NCBI GenBank assembly: GCA_026315105.1
Contig: CM048744.1
Coordinates: 313,603,270 to 313,667,269 of the forward strand
DNA length: 64,000 bases
Origin: Locusta migratoria
Taxonomy: Eukaryota > Arthropoda > Insecta > Orthoptera > Acrididae
Direction: 5' to 3'
Shown one piece after another: positions 1 through 10,100 of this stretch. A program made the translations under genes and the position numbers. Numbering within the stretch: position 1 is the stretch's first letter; every line of letters begins with the position of its first letter. The notes below the pieces were generated by a model. That model did not search any database. It had not been told where the DNA came from and saw only the letters and a list, made by a program, of their open reading frames with translations.

Positions 1-2
1 TT

Positions 3-1613
3 TGTGACTCAACGTATCGCAAAATTGACAAGGATCCAACAAACCGAGTGGTGCGAAAAACAGCTGAACTTTTATCAAATAGTTCTCTACCGAAGGAGGT
101 CATAGAGAGACTGAAACCAAGCAGTTCAGTTCCACCTAGGCTATATGGACTGCCTAAGATCCACAAGGAAAGTGTGCCATTACGTCCAATTGTGAGCAAC
201 ATTGGAGCAGCCACTTACGACCTGGCTAAATACTTGGCGTCTTTGCTCAAACCAGTGGTAGGCAAGTGTCCACATCATATAAAGAATTCAAATGACTTTA
301 TCAGCAGACTACAGTCACTTCAGCTGCAAAGTACCGACTTGTTGGTCAGTCTTGATGTGGTTTCACTGTTTACAAAGGTGCCTCTTCTGGACTCTTTACA
401 CCTCATCGGCAACATGTTTGGAGACGACACTACAGCGCTATTTGAGCACACCCTCTCCTCTACATATTTTTTATTTAACAACGAGTTTTATGAACAATCT
501 GACGGAGTCGCCATGGGGAGTCCTTTGTTTCCCCTGGTGGCCAATCTTTTTATGGAAGATTTTGAGGAGAGAGCACTTGAGTCAGCTACTTTTAAACCAA
601 CAGTGTTTTGGCGATACGTTGACGACACTTTTATACTGTGGCCTCATGGAGTGGACCGTCTCCAAGACTTTTTAGATCATATGAACTCCATACACAAAAA
701 CATAAAGTTTACTATGGAGATCGAGAAAAATGGTTGTTTGCCATTTTTAGATGTTTTCGTGCGACGCAGAAGTGATGGCTCACTTGGTCATTCGGTATAC
801 AGGAAGCCCACTCATACAGATTTATACTTACAAGCTACAAGTTGCCACCATCCGGCACAAACAATGGGTGTCCTAAAGACTTTAATCCATCGAGCCCATA
901 CCATCTCTGATGCCGACAGCCTTCACACGGAACTGGAACACCTGCAAATAGTATTCCTAAAGAATGGATATACAATGAAGCAAATAAATCGAGCGATGCA
1001 CACCTCCAAACGACAGAACAAGGAAGAAGAAGAGGCTTTCAAATCGACTGCTTATCTCCCATATATTGGGAACATTTCATCGCAGATAGGCAGAATATTA
1101 AAAAAGTATAAAGTAAGAGTCATCTTTTGTCCTCCTCCTAAAATTTCATCGCTGTTGGGTTCTGTCAAAGACGATCTGGAGCTGCGTAAAGCAGGTGTTT
1201 ACAGGATTCCGTGCGAGTGCAGCAAGTCGTATATAGGGCAGACGACGCGCACTGTTCAGGAGCGCATTGTGGAACACCAGCGTCATACTCGGCTACTCCA
1301 ACCCACCAAATCCGCAATCGCTGAACATTGTATTTCCACGGGTCATTCGATGAACTACAACGAAACTAAAATTGTAGCCCACACAACAAACTTTTGGAAC
1401 TCAATTATTAATGAAGCTGTGGAAATAAGACTGTCTGACAGTGAGACTCTTATCAATCGAGACAGCGGATTTCAAATAAATGCTGCATGGAATCCTGTAA
1501 TTGAAAAACTTCGTAGTCGGCATAGTTTCCTGCAACTGAATGACAGTAATAATCGAACTGATATTGAAGCGGCAAGCCTCCACCACGGAGGGCGCTCTGA
1601 GCAGCGTACGTAG
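3..1613 (+). CDS. Penelope-like element family 1: reverse transcriptase plus GIY-YIG endonuclease, left-truncated by the window
   Basis: The reading frame is open from base 3, so the protein begins outside the window; the first start-like codon at 48 is not a real start. Seen: the PLE signature RLYGLPKIHK (about residue 32 counting from base 48), VSLDVVSLF (about 100), GVAMGSPL (about 153) and the catalytic RYVDDTF (about 188), followed by a C-terminal GIY-YIG nuclease with GVYRIPCECSKSYIGQTTR (about 384-402). RT followed by GIY-YIG is the defining architecture of endonuclease-positive Penelope-like retroelements, which prime reverse transcription at nicked DNA. No stop or frameshift is visible over 537 codons, so this is the best preserved family-1 copy. 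It would be copied from an RNA that also contains the pseudo-LTR immediately downstream. Activity cannot be judged without the missing N-terminus. Confidence 0.93.
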   Translation, partial: CDSTYRKIDKDPTNRVVRKTAELLSNSSLPKEVIERLKPSSSVPPRLYGLPKIHKESVPLRPIVSNIGAATYDLAKYLASLLKPVVGKCPHHIKNSNDFISRLQSLQLQSTDLLVSLDVVSLFTKVPLLDSLHLIGNMFGDDTTALFEHTLSSTYFLFNNEFYEQSDGVAMGSPLFPLVANLFMEDFEERALESATFKPTVFWRYVDDTFILWPHGVDRLQDFLDHMNSIHKNIKFTMEIEKNGCLPFLDVFVRRRSDGSLGHSVYRKPTHTDLYLQATSCHHPAQTMGVLKTLIHRAHTISDADSLHTELEHLQIVFLKNGYTMKQINRAMHTSKRQNKEEEEAFKSTAYLPYIGNISSQIGRILKKYKVRVIFCPPPKISSLLGSVKDDLELRKAGVYRIPCECSKSYIGQTTRTVQERIVEHQRHTRLLQPTKSAIAEHCISTGHSMNYNETKIVAHTTNFWNSIINEAVEIRLSDSETLINRDSGFQINAAWNPVIEKLRSRHSFLQLNDSNNRTDIEAASLHHGGRSEQRT

Positions 1614-1800
1614 TTGTAGTGAACGCGCACGCTAAGTATGCGCATGCGCACTGTCGACTGAATTGGGCATAAATAGCACAGCTCAGTGCGTCTTCGCCAG
1701 TACTTCGGCGGTACTCACCTGAAGATGGCCAGAAGACTCTGCGCCGAAATATCGTGGCAGGAACTTACTGACATCCGGCAGTTCGCCCGAGATTTTATGA
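1614..1800 (+). promoter_or_regulatory. Family-1 PLE pseudo-LTR-like tail with TATA-like box
   Basis: The tail directly follows the stop codon of the family-1 ORF. It contains a TATA-like gcataaatag near 1667 and, about 50 bases further, a hammerhead-like motif. The same order (TATA-like box, then cacctgaagatg or a variant) recurs in other family-1 tails near 17560 (minus), 18620-18690 (plus) and 22030-22080 (plus). Known PLEs carry promoter and ribozyme sequence in pseudo-LTRs; here this is inferred from position and recurrence. The element ends at about 1800, where it abuts LINE sequence. Confidence 0.6.
1719..1749 (+). ncRNA. Hammerhead-ribozyme-like motif, family-1 PLE tail
   Basis: CTGAAGA (1719-1725), then a T, then a stem GGC-CAGA / TCTG-(C)-GCC with loop AGAC (1727-1745), then GAAAT. 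The core CUGANGA...GAAA and the position in a PLE terminal region match type I hammerheads reported in Penelope-like elements. The base at 1726 is extra compared with the canonical core, and helices I and III were not resolved by eye, so cleavage activity is unproven. Confidence 0.45.
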
Positions 1801-3310
1801 AAACATTTTGCACTTCCTGTCAATCTCATTTCTTAGTCGTCTGTACTCCATTTTGCCTGTTTCATTTACTGCATTTTTATATTTTCTCCTTTCATTGATT
1901 AAATTTAGTATCTCCTGTGATATCCAAGGATTTTTTGTAGGTCTTGCCTTCCTACCTATTTTGTCCTCTGCTACCTTCACTATTTCATCTCTCAATTTTA
2001 CCCATTCCTCTTCTACTGTTTTATTTTCCCCTGTTTCTGTCAATTGTTGCCTAAAGCTCCCTCTGAAATTCTTAAGAACCTCACGTTCCTTCAATTTATC
2101 CAGGTCCCATCTCCTTATTTTCCTACCTTTTTGTAGTTTCTTTAGTTTCAGCCTACAGTTCATAATCAACAAGTTATGGTCAGAGTCTATATCTGCCACT
2201 GGGTATGTTTTACAGTTTAAAACCTGGTTCCGGAATCTATGTCTTACCATTATAAAATCTTATCTGATACCTTCCGGTGTCTCCTGGTCTCTTCCACGTA
2301 TACAACCTTCTTTTGTGATTCTTGAACCAGGTGTTTGTTATAACTAAATTATGTTCTGTGCAAAATTCTACCAGGCGGATTCCTCTTTCATTCATTTTGC
2401 CCAGACCATATTCACCTACTATCTTCCCTTCCCTTCCTTGTCCTACTACCGAATTCCAGTCTCCCATAACAATTAAGTTTTCCTCTCCCTTAATTGTCTG
2501 AATAATTTCCTTTAGCTCCTCATATATTTCTTCGATTTCCTCAGCATCGGCAGAGCTAGTTGGCATATAAACCTGTACTACTGTTGTCGGTGTTGGCTTC
2601 GTATCTATCTTTACAATGATAATGCGATCACTGTGCTGCTCATAGTAGTTTACCCGCATTCCTATTTTCTTATTCATTATCAGTCCTACTCCTGTGATAC
2701 CCCCAACTGATTTTGTATTTATAATCCTGTACTCACCTGACCAGAAATCCTGTTCATCCTGCCACTGAACTTCACTAATCCCCACTATATCTAACTTCAA
2801 GCTATGCATTTCCCTTTTTAAATTTTCAAATTTCCTACTCGATTAAGGGATCTAACATTCCATGCTCCGACCCGTAGAATGCCAGTATTGTCTTTCCTGA
2901 TGATCGCATCCTCCTGAGTAGTCCCCGCCCGGAGATCCGAATGGGGGACTATTTTACCTCCAGAATATTTTACCCGAGAGGATGCCATCATCATATGTTC
3001 ATACAGTGGAGCTGCATGTCCTCGGGAAAGGTAATGGCTGTAGTTTCCCCTTGCTTTCAGCCGTTCGCAGTAGCTGTGTGGCAAAGCCACATTAGCTGAT
3101 GTTACAAGGCCAGCTCAGTCAGTCATCCAGACTGTTGCCCCTGTAACTACTGAAAAGGCTGCTGCCCCTCTTCAGGAACCACACGTTTGTCTGGCCTCTC
3201 CACAGATACCCCTCCGCTGTGGTTGCACCTACGGTACGGCTATCTGTAACATGGAGGCACGCAAGCCACCCCACCTCGGCAATGTCTGTGGTTCATGGGA
3301 GTGGACATTG
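1801..3310 (-). pseudogene. RTE-type LINE: 5' end and endonuclease domain, frameshifted and missing its 3' part
   Basis: On the minus strand the segment near 2870-2820 reads RVGAWNVRSL, the usual start of an apurinic-type (exonuclease-endonuclease-phosphatase) LINE nuclease. The next block (2809-2237) carries LDIVGISEVQW, IVMGDWNSVVG and LVITNTWFKNHKRRLYTW, and the third (2250-1795) carries DIDSDHNLL, the C-terminal SDH motif of the fold. A frameshift at about 2240-2250 separates the second and third blocks. The part from about 3090 to 3300 resembles a widely repeated insect 5' region. The RT domain is absent: the sequence stops at 1800 exactly where the PLE begins, so the PLE probably inserted into or beside this LINE and the rest may lie left of the window. 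The family name RTE is from motif resemblance. Confidence 0.8.
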
Positions 3311-3424
3311 TAATTACCAAAACTAACACTGCTCATTATTTCAGTAGTAATCTCCAAAACTGTTAATACTTTTACCCACTGTGAGACAAGATGGTCAATT
3401 CCTGCATGCAAAAATGTTTGCAGT

Positions 3425-3600
3425 TAGCTACATGACGGGGATCTTTTACTCAGGTGTGCACCTCTTCACCTGTAACATAACGATGGCCATGAATATCTCT
3501 CTTCAGGGCTGCAAAACATATAGGAATCAGATGGGAAGAAATTGGGACTGTATGGAGCATGGGTAATGGCTTCCCAGCCTTGGAAAAATGGTAGGTGGGC
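3425..3600 (-). pseudogene. Mariner-like transposase C-terminal scrap
   Basis: The minus-strand translation contains FQGWEAITHAPYSPNFFPSDSYMF, which resembles the mariner-type block around HPPYSPDLAPSD that holds the third catalytic acidic residue. Little else of the transposase can be read. A SINE has landed at its 5' side (3608-3805). Short and degenerate, clearly non-functional. Confidence 0.55.
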
Positions 3601-3607
3601 TTTATCC

Positions 3608-3805
3608 TGGCCACAATGGAGCGGCCGAGTGCATTGAGGCACTATGCTCCGATGCGCGGGGCCATTCCCCGTCAAGGGTTCGAATCCCCCCCTCAGGCAT
3701 GGATGTTTGTGCCATCTTTAGTATAAGGTAGTAGTTTGTAAGTTTAGGGACTGATGACCCTGCAGTTAAGTCCCTTAAGCTTGACAAACATTTGAACAAT
3801 TTTGA
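3608..3805 (+). mobile_element. tRNA-derived SINE with 8-bp target duplication
   Basis: The head contains a tRNA-like A-box region (gcggccgagtg) and a perfect B box (ggttcgaatcc), followed by the family body tttgtaagtttagggactga and an acaaacatttgaa end. The 8-bp repeat ctttatcc flanks it (3600-3607 and 3806-3813). The B box gives internal RNA polymerase III promoter potential. The same family occurs at least seven more times in this window. Confidence 0.85.
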
Positions 3806-3813
3806 CTTTATCC

Positions 3814-5034
3814 AGATACAGAATGATGCTACTTTTTGTTAGTATTGTTATTCTCTAGTTGGTGTGGCATCCCAGCTGTTAGCTGATACCCTAAACAACA
3901 TGGTGGACACCAGTGAAATTTGTCCCAAACATAGCATACCTGTCACTACTCTATGAAATTTATGCAATTTGGTTTTGTGGCACATCATTTTGAATTGTCT
4001 TTTTCTTAGGAACATTCAAGTGAAATCTCATTTTAAGATGTACTAGCTTAATTCCCGCTGCTTTGCACACGTATAGAGATTGGTCTGCATTGGTTGTTTC
4101 TACTTCTAAATATAAATTTTCATAGATTTAGCTTTAAAAATGCTTTCCTTATCAAGTATTTTGATGCAACTTGCCACCTCCTATTGCACCATTGATGGCA
4201 GAGTTCAAAACATCCCAAAAAAAAAGTTAAAAAAAATTCTAACCATGGATCCAAATCAAAATTTTTGCATTTCTAACATCAAAATAGTCTTAGTAGCACC
4301 GTTAAAAGATTTTCTCTTATTTCATCTGCTTAATGGTTGAATTTCCAAGAATATCGAAACATGTGTTTTTAAAATTATAGTCAAAAATCTAAATCTAAGC
4401 TTTTGTATTTCTTGTTTCAAAATTGCTTAAAAGCAATGTATTTTAAAAAACTGTGCATCCACAATTTCACCCTCTTAGGGACAGGAATATTGAAAAATCA
4501 CTGATGCCTACACTGTAAGATAAACAGCATTTCAAGTTGCTATCATAGTTTTAGTGCCATTTTCTGTCTTTTAGAAAAATATTGAGAACACAAAATTTCT
4601 TTCTTATGTTTGGCATCTTCCTTGGTAGTTTTACTTTTTAAACTGTAATATCCACTTTTTTTTATTATTCATACACTTGTTGCAGAAAAACAACAGTAGA
4701 ATGTGCATCACGTTTTGCTGTATATAACCTCTTTGCTATTATAGTGTCAAAAGTCATTGCTGGTCTTCAGTCTGAATTTTATATAAGCTGACAACTATCA
4801 ATCACTATATATTCACCCCTTTTACAGCTTTCAACACGGAACTGCTGTGGTGTACAACAGGAGACTTTGTATTACAATGACACAGAGAGATTGTTTGTTG
4901 AAGAGCAAAATATTTGCACCCACATGTAGAATTTTATATAAGTCAGTAACTTTCAACTCCCATATCTTCCAGCCCTCATCGTTATCAACCCTCTACCACC
5001 ATAGTGTACAATGGGAGAGTGATGTACTACCACA
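3814..5034. other. AT-rich stretch without a recognisable gene
   Basis: No coding similarity was seen on either strand; the ORFs present are short and low-complexity. A phrase near 4045-4075 (actagcttaattcccgctgc) resembles termini of repeats common in insect genomes, but no element boundary could be set. Confidence 0.5.
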
Positions 5035-5044
5035 TATATATTAT

Positions 5045-5583
5045 AGAAGGAAACTTTCCTGGTGGAAAATATATGTATAAATAAATAGAGATTGTTTAAT
5101 TTATCTGAAGCAAAGGCTCGTTGACAGACACAAAAACACAGATAAAAACACACACAAACACAGAATCAAGCTTTCACAACCGTTGGCCGCTTCATCAGGA
5201 AAAGAGGAAGGAAGGAGGGGAAAAAGAAAAGGATGCAGGTTTTAAGGGAGTGGATGAGGAGTCATTCCAATCCTGGGAGTGGTAGGACACCCTAGGGGAA
5301 AAAACATGCAAACACACCAAAGAAGACATTTGTGGAAAGCAAAGAAGTTGTACAGAGATACTAGATGAGGCAGAGTCTCTGTTCAGAGAACCGAGGCAGA
5401 GATGTTATAGAATGGTGGACGGGAATTTGAATTTAGCGGAGGTTGGGACCAGGTGGGCAATGGGAAGAGACAATGTGCTGAAGGGCAAGTTCCCATCTCT
5501 GGAGTTATGAAGGATTGGTGTCGGTGGGAAGTATCCAGATAACCCGGATGATGTAACACTTTGCCAAGATGTGCTGGCCGTGC
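5045..5583 (-). mobile_element. Family-2 PLE fragment A: GIY-YIG C-terminus and 3' tail
   Basis: On the minus strand this holds the last part of the family-2 GIY-YIG coding region, the pyrimidine-rich 3' tail with a hammerhead-like motif at 5172-5198, and a terminal part ending ccaccaggaaagtttcc. It is joined head to head to fragment B at about 5584, so the same coding segment runs outward on both strands. A 10-nt direct repeat tatatattat lies at 5035-5044 and 6420-6429, suggesting A and B arrived together as one fold-back insertion. Confidence 0.8.
5172..5198 (-). ncRNA. Hammerhead-like motif, PLE fragment A
   Basis: Minus strand: CTGATGA, A, stem GCGGCC / GGTTGT with loop AAC, then GAAAGCTT. 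All six stem pairs can form, three of them as G-U wobbles, which is what a conserved RNA stem would show. Confidence 0.45.
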
Positions 5584-6419
5584 ACCACTTACTCCAGTCC
5601 CGTAACCTGGAAGGTGTACATGATCAAGGGCAGAGCCACTTTTGATAGCACCCACGTGATTTACCAACTGACATACCTGCACTGTGAAGCGTTCTATGTG
5701 GGAATGACCAGCAACAAACTGTCCATTTGCATGAACGGACACAGGCAGACAGTGTTTTTTGGTAATGAGGTTCACCCTGTGGGTAAACATGCCTTGGTGC
5801 ACGGCCAGCACATCTTGGTACAGTGTTACACTGTCCGGGTTATCTGGATACTTCCCACCGACACCAATCTTTCAGAACTCCGGAGATGGTAAACTTGCCC
5901 TTCAGCATATTCTCTCTTCCCGTTGCCCACCTGGTCTCAACCTCCGCTAAATTCAAATTCCCGTCCACCATTCTATAACATCTCTGCCTTGGTTCTCTGG
6001 ACAGTGTCTCTGCCTCCTCTGGACAGAGTCTCTGCCTCAAGTGGTACCTCTGTTCAACTTCTTTCCTTTCTAAAAATGTCTGCTTTGTTGTGTTTGCGTG
6101 TGTATATGTGTGAATGTGTGTGTGCCTTGTTTACCTTTCCTCTTTTCCCCTAGGGTAAGTCCTTCCACTCCCGGGATTGGAATGATCCCTCATCCACTCC
6201 CTTAAAACCCGCATCCTTCCCTTTTCCCCCCTTCTTCCTTCCTCTTTTCCTGATGAAGCTGCCAACAGTTGTGAAAGCTTAATTCTGTGTTTGTGTGTGT
6301 TTTTATTTTTTATTTTTTTTTTTTTTTTGGGGGGGGGGGTCTATCAACAAGCCTGTGCTTTGGATAAGTTACTTGATCTCTATGTTTTATACATATTTAT
6401 CCCACCTGGAAAGTTTACT
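5584..6419 (+). mobile_element. Family-2 PLE fragment B: GIY-YIG domain and complete 3' tail
   Basis: The plus strand encodes the family-2 nuclease from SSPVTWKVY through VIYQLTYLHCEAFYVGMT to LPTDTNLSELRRW (coding to about 5890), then the tail with repeated GGTAAGT-type sites, a hammerhead-like motif at 6250-6276, a T(18)G(10) tract near 6310-6340 and the end cacctggaaagttt. Its outer end mirrors that of fragment A. Coding is 5'-truncated and carries several substitutions relative to the intact copy at 10331-11899; non-functional on its own. Confidence 0.8.
6250..6276 (+). ncRNA. Hammerhead-like motif, PLE fragment B
   Basis: CTGATGA, A, GCTGCC / AGTTGT with loop AAC, then GAAAGCTT. Two of six stem pairs are mismatched, so this copy is partly decayed compared with those at 5172, 12186, 12676 and 47390. 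Confidence 0.35.
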
Positions 6420-6454
6420 TATATATTATTCGGTCCATCAATTTTAACCTAACA

Positions 6455-6695
6455 ATTATATATAGATCGTTTGACTTACCCAAAGCACAGGCTTGCCGAT
6501 AGACACAAAAAAAAACACAAATAAAAACACACAAACCAACAATCAAATTATTTGCCACCGTTCGCCGCTTCATTAGGAAAAGAGGAAGGAAAGGGGGAAA
6601 AAAAGAAGTTGCGGGTTTTAAGGAAGTGGATGAGGGGTCATTCCAATCCCAGGAGTGGAAGGACTTACCCTAGGGGAAAAAAGGAGAGGGAAAGA

Positions 6696-6743
<48 letters not shown>

Positions 6744-7081
6744 CACACACTCGCACATATACACACACAAACACACCAAAGCAGACATTTTTAGAAAGCC
6801 AAGAAGTTGGACAGAGATACCAGTTGAGGCCGAGACTTTGTCCAGTGACCCAAGGCAGAGATGTTATAGAATGGTGGGCAGAAATTTGAAATTAGCGGAG
6901 GTTGAGACCAGGTGGGCAACGGGAATATGCTGAAGGGCAAGTTCCCATCTCCGGAGTTCTGTGAGATTGGTGTCAGTGGGAAGTATCCAGATAACCTGGA
7001 CAGTGTAACACTGTGCCAAGATGTGCTGCCATGCACCAAGGCATGATTAGCCACAGGCTGATCCTTATTACCAACAAACAG
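6455..7081 (-). mobile_element. Family-2 PLE fragment C with CA microsatellite
   Basis: Minus-strand family-2 tail and GIY-YIG C-terminus (recognisable ALVHG, LSGYFPLTPISQNS and following). It faces fragment B tail to tail near 6430-6480 and fragment D head to head at 7081/7082. The tail contains a (CA)n tract at 6699-6742 at the place where other copies carry short GT runs. The hammerhead-like core is degraded here (CTAATGA ... GCAAAT on the minus strand). Confidence 0.75.
6699..6742. repeat. (CA)n microsatellite inside PLE fragment C
   Basis: About 22 CA units. ORFs that read through it are artefacts. Confidence 0.95.
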
Positions 7082-7196
7082 TGAGGATCATCCTGTGACT
7101 AAATACGCCTTGGTGCATGGCCAGCACATCTTGGCACAGTGTTACACAGTCCAGGTTATCTGGATACTTCCCACAGACACCAATCTTTCAGAACTC
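7082..7196 (+). mobile_element. Family-2 PLE fragment D (115 bp)
   Basis: Plus-strand piece of the GIY-YIG coding region (EDHPVTKYALVHGQHILAQC and on to LPTDTNLSEL). It forms a small palindrome with the adjacent end of fragment C and then abuts the 3' end of copy E at about 7196, where both reading directions change. Confidence 0.7.
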
Positions 7197-10100
7197 AGTG
7201 GCAGAGGCTCTGTCTAGAGAACCGATGCAAAGATGTTAAGAAGGTGGGTGGGAATTCGAATTTAGCGGAGATTGAGACCAGGTGGGCAACGGGAAGAGAG
7301 AATATGCTGAAGGCTAGTTCCCATCTCCAGAGTTCTGAAGGATTGGTGTCAGTGGGAAGTATCCAGATAACCCGGACGGTGTAGCACTGTGCCAAGATAT
7401 GCTGGCCGTGCACCAATGCGTGTTTAGCCACAGGGTGATCCTTGTTACCAACAAACACTGTCTGCCTGTGTCCATTCATGCGAATGGACAGTTTGTTGCT
7501 GGTCATTCCCACATAGAACGCTTCACAGTGCAGGCATGTCAGTTGGTAGATCACGTGGGTACTATCGCAAGTGGCTCTGCCTTTGATCGTGTACACCTTC
7601 CGGGTTACGGGACTGGAGTAAGTGGTGGTGGAAGGGTGCATAGGGCAGGTTTTAACAACGGGGGCGGTTACAAGGGTAGGAGCCAGAAGGTAGGGAAGGT
7701 GGTTTGGGGATTTCATAGGGGTGGACTAGGAGATTACGGAGGTTAGGTGGGCAGCGGAAAGACACTCTCGGTGGAGTAGGAAGGATGTCATGAAGGACGG
7801 ATCTCATTTCGGGGCAGGATTTAAGGAAGTCGTATCCTTGCTGGAGAGCCACATTTAGAGTCCGCTCCAGTCCCGGAAAGTATCCGGTGACAAGAGGGGC
7901 ACTTCTGGGATTCTTCTGTTGAAGGTTCTGAATTTGGGGGGATGAGGTAGTAGCTCTGGCAATTTGTTTCTCTACCAGATTAGGAGGATAGCCGCGGGAT
8001 GTGAAAGTTGTTAATAGGTTGTTGGAGTACTGGTTCAGAGCTTCAGGACTGGAGCAGACTCGTTTGCCACGAAGACCTAAGCTGTAAGGAAGGGAACGTT
8101 TGATATGGAATGGATGACAGCTGTCATAATGCAGGTACTGTTGTTTATTGGTAGGTTTGATGTGGACGGATGTGTGGAGTTGGCCGTTGGACAGATGGAG
8201 GTCGACATCGAGGAATGTGGCATGGGATTTGGAATAGGACCAGGTGAATTTGATGGGACCAAAGGAGTTGAGGTTGAAGAGGAAATTCGGGAGTTCTTCT
8301 TCACTGTGTGTCCAGATCATGAAGATATCATCAATGAATCTGTACCACACTTTGGGTTGACAGGTTTGGGTATCCAGGAAGGCTTCCTCTAAGCGTCCCA
8401 TGAATAAGTTTGCGTACGAGGGGGCCATCCTGGTTCCCATGGCTGTTCCCTTTAGTTGTTGGTATGTCTGGCCCTCAAAAGTGAAGAAGTTGTGGGTTAG
8501 GATGAAGCTGGCTAGGGTATTAAGGAAAGAGGTTTTAGGTAGGGAAGTGGGTGGTCGGCGTGAAAGGAAATACTCCATCGCAGCAAGGCCCTGGGTATGT
8601 GGGATATTTGTGTATAGGGAAGTGGCATCAATGGTTACAAGGATGGTTTCTGGAGGTAACAGGCTGGGTAAGGATTTCAGGCGATCGAGGAAGTGGTTGG
8701 TGTCTTTGATGAAGGATGGGAGACTGCACATGATGGTTTGAAGGTGTTGGTCTATGTAGGCAGAGATTCTTTCTGTAGGGGCTTGGTAACCGGCCACAAT
8801 GGGGCGGCCGGGATGATTGGGTTTGTGAATCTTGGGAAGTAGGTAGAAGGTGGGAGTGCGGGGTGTCGGCTGGGTCATGAGGTTAATGGAGTTAGGTGAA
8901 AGGTTTTGTAGGGGGCCTAAGGTTTTGAGGATTCCTTGAAGCTCTGCCTGGACATCGGGGATGGGATTGCCATGAAAGACTTTATATGTGGTACTGTCTG
9001 AGAGCTGACGCAGTCCTTCAGCTACATATTCTCGCCGATCAAGTACCACGGTCGTGGATCCCTTGTCGGCTGGGAGAATGATGATGGAATGGTCAGCCTT
9101 CAGATCACGGATAGCTCGGGATTCAGCTGCGGTAATGTTGGGAGTAGGATTAAGGTTTCTCAGGAACGACTGGGAGGCAAGGTGGGAAGTAAGGAATTCC
9201 TGGAAGGTTTGAAGAGGGTGGTTTTGAGGAAGAGCAGGTGGGTCTCGCTGTGATGGAGGACGGAACTGTTCTAGGCAGGGATCAATTGGAATGATGTCTT
9301 GGGGAGCTGGGTCATAGGGAGTAGCATTATTCTTCTTCGTGGCAAAGTGGTATCTCCAGCAAAGACTACGAGTATAAGAAAGTAGATCTTTGACGAGAGC
9401 TGTGTGGTTGAATTTGGGAGTAGGACTAAAGGTGAGGCCTTTGGATAGGACAGAGGTTTCAGATTGGGAGAGATGTTTGGAGGAGAGGTTGATTACTGAA
9501 TTAGGATGTTGTGGTTCCGGATTGTGTAGATTGGAGTTTTGAGGTTTAGGGGGGAGAGGAGTTGGGAGTGGGAGATTGAGTAGATGGGAGAGACTGGGTT
9601 TGTGTGCAATAAGGGGAGGTTGAGGTTTATTGGAGAGGTTGTTGAGGGAGAGAGTATTGCCTTTCCGGAGGTGGGTGACCAGGAGATTGGATAGTTTTTT
9701 GAGGTGGTGGGTGGCATATTGTTCTAATTTGCAGTTGGCCTGAAGGAGGATGTTCTGAACAGTAGGTGTGGATGTGGGAGAGGAAAGGTTGAGGATTTTG
9801 ATTAGCGATAGGAGTTGACAGGTGTGTTCATTAGCGGAGTTGATGTGTAGGTTAAGGATTAGTCGGGTGAGGGCTATTGATTGTTCAGTTTGGAATTGGT
9901 ATAGGGCGGGATGAAAGGATGGGTTACAGCCAGAGATGGGAACTTTTAGTGTGAGGCCCTTGGGAGTGATTCCAAATGTCAGACAAGCCTGCATAAAAAG
10001 AATGTGGGAGCGTAATTTGGCTAGGGAGAAAGCATGTTTTCGGAGGGAATGTACATAAAAATGGATGGGGTTGTTATAGGGATGTTGTGAGGGAGGCATA

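Noticed and set aside
1808..2347. 179-codon plus-strand ORF
   Set aside because: Antisense shadow of the LINE endonuclease encoded on the minus strand.
3620..3700. tRNA gene suggested by a perfect B box
   Set aside because: The cloverleaf does not close, and the same sequence with body and target duplications occurs in many places, so it is a SINE head.
7399..7746. 115-codon plus-strand ORF and similar ORFs at 8105-8741, 10420-11056 and 45312-45948
   Set aside because: They are antisense shadows of the PLE family-2 coding region; they repeat wherever that region does and lack independent features.
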